A stretch of 64,000 bases of DNA from Sipunculus nudus (taxonomy: Eukaryota > Annelida > Sipuncula > Golfingiida > Sipunculidae): NCBI GenBank assembly GCA_026874595.1, contig CM049307.1:20933079-20997078 (forward strand), in the 5' to 3' direction. Shown in pieces: positions 53,201 through 62,200 of this stretch (position 1 is its first letter; every line of letters begins with the position of its first letter). Made by a program: the position numbers and the translations under genes. The notes under the pieces were generated by a model. The model was not told the origin of the DNA and did no database searches. It saw only the letters and a list, made by a program, of their open reading frames with translations.

Positions 53201-56200
53201 ATCTCCTTTAAGCCGCGTGCAGGTCGCTCCTCTTCTGGAGGCTTTCTCCTCCTGCTCTGTAGTAAATAAGACCACAACCTTCACCAACACCTCACCAGTA
53301 CACCCAATATCAGCCTGACTAATATAACCTGGGTCAAATTATATTCCTCAAAATACCATGAACAAATCTGGCAGAAACAAAAGGGACACAAGCCCATCCT
53401 GCATACCATTTAATACTTTTTTAAACTTTTTATTTAGGTAGAGACTTTCAATTATATTTACATACTTAACTTTAAAGAATTTTAAATAACACATAAAATC
53501 AATCAGATAGTTGAAATTATTTTAATCCCTTTTATTCAAATATGTTTTTGGCACCCATGACAAAAATGAATCACTTATTATAACAGAAAACAATGGACAG
53601 AATTATAATCCAGATTTTAGTGTATAAGTCAAGTGGCAGCCACCATGAGCAGTTGAGAAACTGGGTGAAATAAATTTGTCAGGGTAAAAACAAGTGACCC
53701 ATGGGTCATGACGCTCAGCTGACTGGGAAGAGATTCGCAAAAGGAAATTTTATCACCAGAATGGTAGTATATACCCATTCAACTGAAGCATCAAACAGAT
53801 TAACCAACAGGCCAAGATTTAGTCTGTATTTATATATCTCAAAAATAGAGAAACATGTGTAAACTTTTAAAACTAGAACACGGGTAACCGACAAGTGACT
53901 ACATGTATCTGCCAAAATCGGATAGTGAGGCATGGATTGAGTGGCAAGGGGAAATAGAGTGAGGTATGTTGCATATTAGCATGGATGTCTGCAGCCTAAA
54001 TGTGTATGTAGGTTGTGCCACCTACCACAAATCCAGAAATCTGTCCAAGTTGTATACACCTGCAAAATTTTAGGCAGAAAAGTCAAACCACTACATGTAT
54101 ATGAGCGATTTTTGCCCATGGCAGACAAACAGACAAACACTGTGCAAAATCTTTGCAGGTAACCCCTCCAGTTTTGTGTATGATAAAGACCTATGTGAGA
54201 TCTAAACACATGCACAATTTTGGCCCAATCGGTCAAATGGTTCCTGAGATATGAGCTTGGATGTGTGCAGCGTTAACTAGAATGTAGGTGGCGCCACCTG
54301 TCATAAAATCAAGAAAGCTGTCCACGATGTATAAACCTGCAAAATTTTAGGCAGTTATGTCGAACCACTACAGAGAAATGTGTAATTTTAGGCCACAGCA
54401 GACTAACAGACAGACGCTGTGCAAACATTGTTACAGGTGGCGCCACCATTTTTTGTGTATGTTACAGAGCTATCAAAGGGCTACATTTGTATAAATTTTA
54501 TTTCCTGATCGGTCAAACGGTTCCCAAGATATAAGCTTCGATGTCATCAGCGTGAACGTGAACGTAGGTGGCGCCACCTGTCATAAAATCAAGAAAGCTA
54601 TCCTGGATGTATACACATGACGAATTTCAGGTGAATTAGTCAATTCACTGCAGAGATATGAGTGATTTTAACCCAAGGCAGATGAACAGATGGACACTGT
54701 GCAAACATGGTTACAGGTGGCGCCACCATTTTTTGTGTATGTTATAAAGCAATCCAAGGGCTACATTTGTATCAATTTTATTTCCTGATCGGTCAAACGG
54801 TTCCCGAGATATGAGGGTTTATGAGTGGAAACAGACCCACAAATGGACACTGGATAGAGAGGAAAGGTCAGAGGTCAATGCAAATTGGTTAGGCACCAGT
54901 TCACATGTGACCCGATAATAGGTGTAAGTTTGGGAAAAATCGGTCCATTAGTCTCCGAGGAGCTCTCTGGAAACGAACGCCGCCGCGGCGGAGGAACTCG
55001 GTCAAAAACATAGTATCCGCAAAACTTCGTTTTGGTGGATACAAAAATACAGGTGGCTCCACCAGTCTGCAGAAACTAATAAAAACACTTAATGGTCAAT
55101 ATCCATGCAAAAAAATCATGGTGATCTCTGCATTAGTTGTTCAGATACTTCAGTTTTTGTATCAAATTGTCCATTATTCTGAGGGATACTTCGGAGTCCT
55201 ATAGCTTGAAGGATATGGGTAACAGAGACCTAATTTCAAGTTTCCACAGGCACCTTTCATGGGCCTCCTTGCATGACAAGAATGAAGATTCTAGGTCCAG
55301 TTGTTGCGATTTGTACCCTGTTGACAGATAACCACATCTTTAAAGGTCTCAAAAAAAAGAAAAAAATTCGTAAAAATTTGAAAAAAAATAGAGGTGGCAC
55401 ACCCAGTCTGCAGAAACTGATGGAACAGCTCATGATCAATATGTATGCCGAAAATCATGACCATCAGTGTTGTAGTTATTGAAATACTGCAGTTTTTGTA
55501 TCAAATTTTCCATTATTCATGGGGGGGGGGGATATTTTGGACCCATACAGCTTAAAGAATATGGGTAACAGAGACCTAATTTCAAGTTTCCATGGAGACT
55601 TTTCATGGGTCTCCCTGTGTGTCAAGAATGAAGATTCTTGGTCCAGTTTTTATGATTTGTGCCCTGTTAACAGATGTTCATATCTTTAAAGGTCTCAAAA
55701 ATACAGAAAAATTTCGTAAAAAAAAACGAACAAATACAGGTGGTGCCACCAGTCTGCAGAAACTTATGAAACACTCCATGATCAATATCCATGCAAACAA
55801 TTATGGTTATCTCTGCATTAGTTGTTCAGATACTTTAGCTTTTGTATCAAATTTTCCCTTATTCTGAGCTGTACTTTGGAGTGCCATAGCTCAAAGGATA
55901 TGGGTAACAGAGACCAAATTTCAGGTTTCCATGGAGACTTATCATGGGTCTCCCTGTGTGTCAAGAACGAAGATTCTAGGTCCAGTCGTTACGATTTGTA
56001 CCCTGTTGACAGATAACTACATCCTTAAAGGTCTCAAAAATGGAGAAAACAATTCATGAACATTGAAAAATACAGGTGGCGCCACCAGTCTGCACAAACT
56101 GATGAAACATCTCATGATCAATATGTATGTCGAAAATCATGACCATCAGTGATGTAGTTAATGAGATATTGAAGTTTTTGTATGAAATTTTTGACTATTC

Positions 56201-59200
56201 TGGGGGGTTATTTTGGGCCCCATAGCTCAAAGGATATGGGTAACAGAGACCTAATTTCTGGTTTCCATGGAGACTTTTCATAGGTCTCTCAGTGTGTTGA
56301 AAATGAAGATTCTAGGTCCAGTCGTTACGATTTGTGCCACGCTAACAGATGACAGCATCCTCAAAGGTCTCAAAAATAGAGGAAAAAATCGTAAAAAATC
56401 AAACAGTACAGGTGGCGCCACCAGTCTGCAGGAACTGATCGAACATCTCATGATCAATATGTATGCCAAAAATGAAGACCATCAGTGATGTTGTTATTGA
56501 GATATTGAAGTTTTTGTATGAAATTTTTTACTATTCTGGGGGGTACTTTGGGGCCCGATAGCTCAAAGGATATGGGTAACAGAGACCTAATTTCTGGTTT
56601 CCAAGGAGATTTTTCATGGGTCTCCCTGTGTGTCAAGAACAAAGATTCTAGGTCCAGTCGTTACGATTTGTACCCTGTTGACAGATAACTACATCCTTAA
56701 AGGTCTCAAAAATGGAGAAAACAATTCATGAACATTGAAAAATACAGGCGGCGCCACCAGTCTGCACAAACTGATGAAACATCTCATGATCAATATGTAT
56801 GTCGAAAATCATGACCATCAGTGATGTAGTTAATGAGATATTGAAGTTTTTGTATGAAATTTTTGACTATTCTGGGGGGTAATTTTGGGCCCCATAGCTC
56901 AAAGGATATGGGTAACAGAGACCTAATTTCTGGTTTCCATGGAGACTTTTCATAGGTCTCTCAGTGTGTCGAAAATGAAGATTCTAGGTCCAGTTGTTAC
57001 GATTTGTGCCACGCTAACAGATGACAGCATCCTCAGAGGTCTCAAAAATAGAGGAAAAAATCATAAAAAATCAAACAGTACAGGTGGCGCCACCAGTCTG
57101 CAGGAACTGATTGAACATCTCATGATCAATATGTATGCCGAAAATGAAGACCATCAGTGATGTAGTTATTGAGATATTGAAGTTTTTGTATGAAATTTTT
57201 TACTATTCTGGGGGGTACTTTTGGGCCCGATAGCTCAAAGGATATGGGTAACAGAGACCTAATTTCTGGTTTCCAAGGAGATTTTTCATGGACCTCTCAG
57301 TGTGTCAAGAATTAAGATTCTAAGTCCAGTCTTTATGATTTGTGCCTTGTTAACAGATGTTCACATTTTTAAAGGTCTCAAAAATAGAGAAAAAAATTCG
57401 TAAAAAATCTAAAAATACAGGTGGCGCCACCAGTCTGCAGGAAGTGATGTAACATCTCATGATCAATATGTATGCCAAAAATCATGACCATCAGTCAAGT
57501 AGTTAATGAGATATTGAAGTTTTTGTATGAAATTTTTGACTTTTCTAGGGGGTACTTTGGGGCCACATAGCTCGAAGGATATGGGTAACAGAGACCTAAT
57601 TTCTGGTTTCCAAGGAGATTTTTATGGACCTCTCAGAATCCCAAGTTACAAGGTTCTAGGTCCAGTGGTTACGATTTTGTGCCTGGTTAACGGACGGACA
57701 GACGGACAGACGGACAGACGGACAGACGGACAGACGGACGACGGACAAAGAGTGATCGCTATAGCTCAGATGACTTTCAGTCAGCTGAGCTAAAAATGGT
57801 GGGGATATCAGGATATCTGAGGATATCAGGCTAGTTATATCTGTGAAGAGAGTTTGGTGGCAGGGGTGTGTATCAGCAAAGTATAGGGCGGTATAACACA
57901 TTTCTTGGACCATGATAAAACACTCAAATGACAGCAGGATTGTAAATTTTACTGAGATGTCATATCTGTCATGTCTTCAGTGCTATGTTACTCATTATAT
58001 TTATGTTTGTGCCAATTTCAAGTGCAAACTTTTCTGCATGCATTCTTTCAGTACATATCTATATATACATTCCATGCTATTTTCTGAATCTTTCTGTGTA
58101 TACAGTCCATGCTATTTTCCCCAAGCCTTATTTCTGTCTGATTTTCTGGGTCGAAGTTTATTCCCAGGTCATGTTGCCATGACATTTGTTTGTGTCTGCT
58201 TTGTAACTCACACAACTTTCATTTACCTCTAAATGTTATGCTTTGGCACCTTAGACCAAGGGCAGCCAAGCATTATTCTAATCAATGTGGTCATGTATAC
58301 AGGGATATAAGTGATGAATGTTTTGATGGAAAACTCCCTTGTGATTTTAGTTTTATAGATCTGTGATTTCATAAAGTCAAAAGAAAAGTCACAAATGGGG
58401 AGTGGGGAGGTTTCTCCAACATTTTCTAAAAAAAACCCTGTAACTTTTATTTCCTACAACTGTTTATAACTTTTTCATTCTACACTTTTATCCGCCCCAA
58501 TGTCATGACTTTTGCCCTGTGTCTTTTCAGCCTGTGACCTTTTTTCTTGTTTACTGCACTTTCCATGCACAGGACAGTACTAGGTCATAGTTGGCTACCT
58601 TATCTCATTTAGCCTGATGTATAATTCATGAAACAGCTGACTTTACCATTCTCTAATCAAAATGAAACACTCTAGAAGTAATCATTTGGATGTTTTTTTT
58701 GTGTGCAAAAATAGTCACTGTACTATGACAGCCAGTTCTATTATAACTCTTCAATAAATCACTACAATAACAATGTTTCCTGCTTATCTTTCCAATAAAT
58801 TACAAAATGTAGGCACTTTGAGAAAGGACTTGACAACAGAGTGATACAAAATAAAACATACTTGCATACATGACTAATTCACCAAAATATACATTTCCTG
58901 TTTGTGTTTCATTAAAAAGATTTGTGCATTTTAGTCAAACCAGAAGGATTCTCTAGGAAGCTAGAGGCATCATATTTAAAATTCTATAATTAATGATATG
59001 TTTTGTGCATTTTGTTTTTTTTTGGAAAAAATGGTAGAAGTCATCACAGTTATAATAGTATTACTCATGCTGTTGCTGTTTTTCCTGCCAAGATGCATAT
59101 CATATCATTCACTGAAACTTTTTTTTTAATGTATTTCATATCACTATGTGTACATTTTCCCCGTAAAACAGATCCCACGAAAACCACATCCAGTCTATTC

Positions 59201-62200
59201 TGGCTTGAAGTGGGTATTATGTACTCTGTTCATTGAAGAAAAATTAAAAAGTTTCACATTGCAATGATATATCCCCAGAATAGTCTACACTGTCTCATTA
59301 CTGAAAATAAAACTATTGATCCAATTCAATCGATGAACAAATTTTGATTAATTCTCTGAATAAAATTGATCCCAGCTACTTAAACCACTGTGTCTATACA
59401 AATGCTATGATATCACAGACATGAGGACTTCAATGCTTTGCTGCAACGTTATTACCATATCTTGACCTGAGACCAGGGAGGGATACTGCTAAAGCTAAGC
59501 AGACTGGATCAGCTCAGGCAAACATTATCTCAGGGTGCAGGCTATTTACGACTAATCACCATGCAGTAAACTAGTCAGGGTCCCAATAACATAGCACCAC
59601 AGGGTTAAATATATACACAAACAGTTAACCATATCAGCAATATTTACTTCTGAAAATTATAAAAAGTATACTCACAATGTTCCTAATATGTTCTATTTTC
59701 TCTAGTTCATCAGATAACTGCTTTCCCTGTAGACATGAAAAAAAAAGAAATACATATTGTACTAATTCATAAAGAACTCAAATGTTACAGATGCAGTATT
59801 ATATAAATTTGCATGCACAGCTTCAATGACTTCAGTCTTAGCATGACATGATTATTATCAACTGTTAGCAACTGGATGTAATTAATAATCCAATAGACCT
59901 TTGTGGAACTTTAGGTTTTCTGATCAAATTCATAACTGAATGATCATAAACTGTATTAAAATATTTGGCATGTCATCTCAATAATGAGAATCTAAAAAAG
60001 AAGCCTGTCTAGAATTGTCTTTCAGGTTTCTTTTGTTTTAAACCAGATTATGCCACACTCAGAACTGGACTACAGTCTGGACTATTGACTTCATGCTGCA
60101 TGGACCACAATTGTGACAAAAAGGAGACACGTAACCTGCCATCCCCCTTTTTATTACCCTTAAATCCAGAAATATATTTTGTATAAGAATTCAGTTGAAA
60201 ATTGTTTAAAACTTTGAATATTTTAATAACAGATAGAGAAAATTGTCAGACAAGATTCCTATACAAAAAGCATGGCTCTGGTTTGCAGTAAGATCACTAC
60301 ATACGGTTTTGATGCGGAGTACTGACAATAATTATATTAAAATATAATACTGAAGATGTTTACCAGGATCCTATACGACTAATACACATACTGCTGTTTA
60401 TTATTATATGTGAATATAAATCCCTATACAGGGCAGCATGAAATTCCTAATAATAACCCTTCAAATTAAAATACTGAAGAGATGTGCAGGGATTCATAAT
60501 ATGTGTTGTGTCTATGTAGCTATAGACCTGTACCATTATATTAGACAGTAAGAAACTCACCATTTTACATGCGGCCTCCACCTTGGCAGCGATCCCATCA
60601 TAGCCTAAGTTTTGTAGTGAGATCCAGAGCGGTAGACAGCTGAGTTTGAAGCGAGCGTTGTACACCGTCAGACCTACACGGGCCGACTGCTCAGGGTCAC
60701 CTGTTTTGTATAATGTCTGTGACTTTGTTAAGGATGGTCCAATACACACGTTCAAATCAAATATCTGCTGATGTAACAAAAATATGACAATGTTCTCTCA
60801 ACATAGTATTATCAGAGTGACCTTTATGAATATTCATGAGAAAATCAGAAAGCTATGAAAACCATGTAGACCCGACAAATATTTACTAGCATAGGGCCAT
60901 ATTTAAGGAATAAAAATGCTCTGTTCCTTTTTACTTTTTATATCTGGCCCTCAGATAAAATGGTAAGTGCTGGGAGTGTGTTTCTTTAATTTGCAGTCAA
61001 TCAAAGACATGGAGTCAAAATACTTGTTTAAGCCTATTAGCAGTGTTTTATTGTGGGTTCATTACATATGGAATAAAATACTGAGAAGAGATATAACAAT
61101 AATATAATAAAGCTATTTTCTTTGCTTTGTTTCTCATGAAATGAAACATTTTTGGAGAAACTAAAGTTGTGCATCAAAATTAAGTTGTACAATGGTAGAT
61201 AACAGGCAGTAAACTCAGAGGGGTTTTTACAAATGTTATACAGGAAATGGAATTACAGATGCTTGAGCTGAACTCTGTTCTCACTGGCAGGAAGAGGCTG
61301 CCATCTGTTGGTAACTTGTCAAACTAAATATTATTTCATTCTATTATAATAGTTTCCTTTAAAAACAATAATATTTTGTAAACAGGAAACAAAGAATGAC
61401 AATTGACACAGTCACAGATAACTGTTTCATGATTCTTTCATATTTACTCATTTAAGTGACAATTTCTGTATTATTCATCATAAGACCAATTATTTATGTT
61501 TTCTACTTCTTTAGTATCTATCTCACAGTAGTAAGCAGTAAGGATACAGTATAAGGCACTGCTGGAAGCCCTAACCAAGCACCCAGGTTCACAGTCATAC
61601 TGTCTCCTGTCTTGGCAGACCGCACTGATGTGGGGACGCCATACATCATCATCGTGGACAGGTTAGACCTGTAAAATATCATACGTTACAATATAAATAA
61701 TAAATAATAATATAACATTTATTACAATTTTAATAACAAATATTATACAAATTATCATAAAATAATAGTTGTTAAAATACTAAATATTATTACAAATATA
61801 ATAATACATGAAATGCTTTCCAGTCCCCACAGATTGAAACTGCTTCAGATTATTATCATGTTAACTTAATAATAATTAGATTAGTCAGACAATGGTCCTC
61901 AGAGGGCCCCGCGTTTCTGCTAGTGCTGGAATAGTTTACATATGGGTGAAAAATTAAGTTAAATTTGAAAAATATCACAAACAGAAACAGGTTTTTATCA
62001 ATATGCATGAGGGAAAAAATCATACTGGATTAAAGAAGATATGTCTGAAATAATGTGTGCAATAGAAAATCACCGAATGAAGTCTGTTAGCCATATTAGA
62101 TTTTTTAGCAAGTCTGTAATTCAATAGGTCTGGAGCCCTCAAAGGGACCAATGATCCCTGTAAATTTGGAAAAGAAGAATGTTGTTGTTTAGTTATCACG

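Larger units (their letters stand above)
53687..57792 (+). mobile_element. 4.1-kb modular element in a PDXDC1 intron
   Basis: The left end AAACAAGTGACCCATGGGTC is followed by GCTCAGCTGACTG (53713-53725), whose exact inverse CAGTCAGCTGAGC is at 57778-57790 in the right tail. The middle has about three units of roughly 280 bp (near 53980, 54257 and 54540), then eight 336-bp modules, then a GGACAGAC tract and a hairpin tail. It has the same ends as the 1.27-kb element at 29585, so I treat it as an expanded member of one family. No transposase frame; no exact target duplication. Confidence 0.68.

Noticed and set aside
57762-57792. Hairpin plus CTAA end as a Helitron 3' terminus
   Set aside because: The hairpin reaches the very end instead of lying about 10 nt before CTRR. 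There is no clear 5' TC end, and the 29585 copy may have a target duplication, which Helitrons lack. Not excluded, but not supported.
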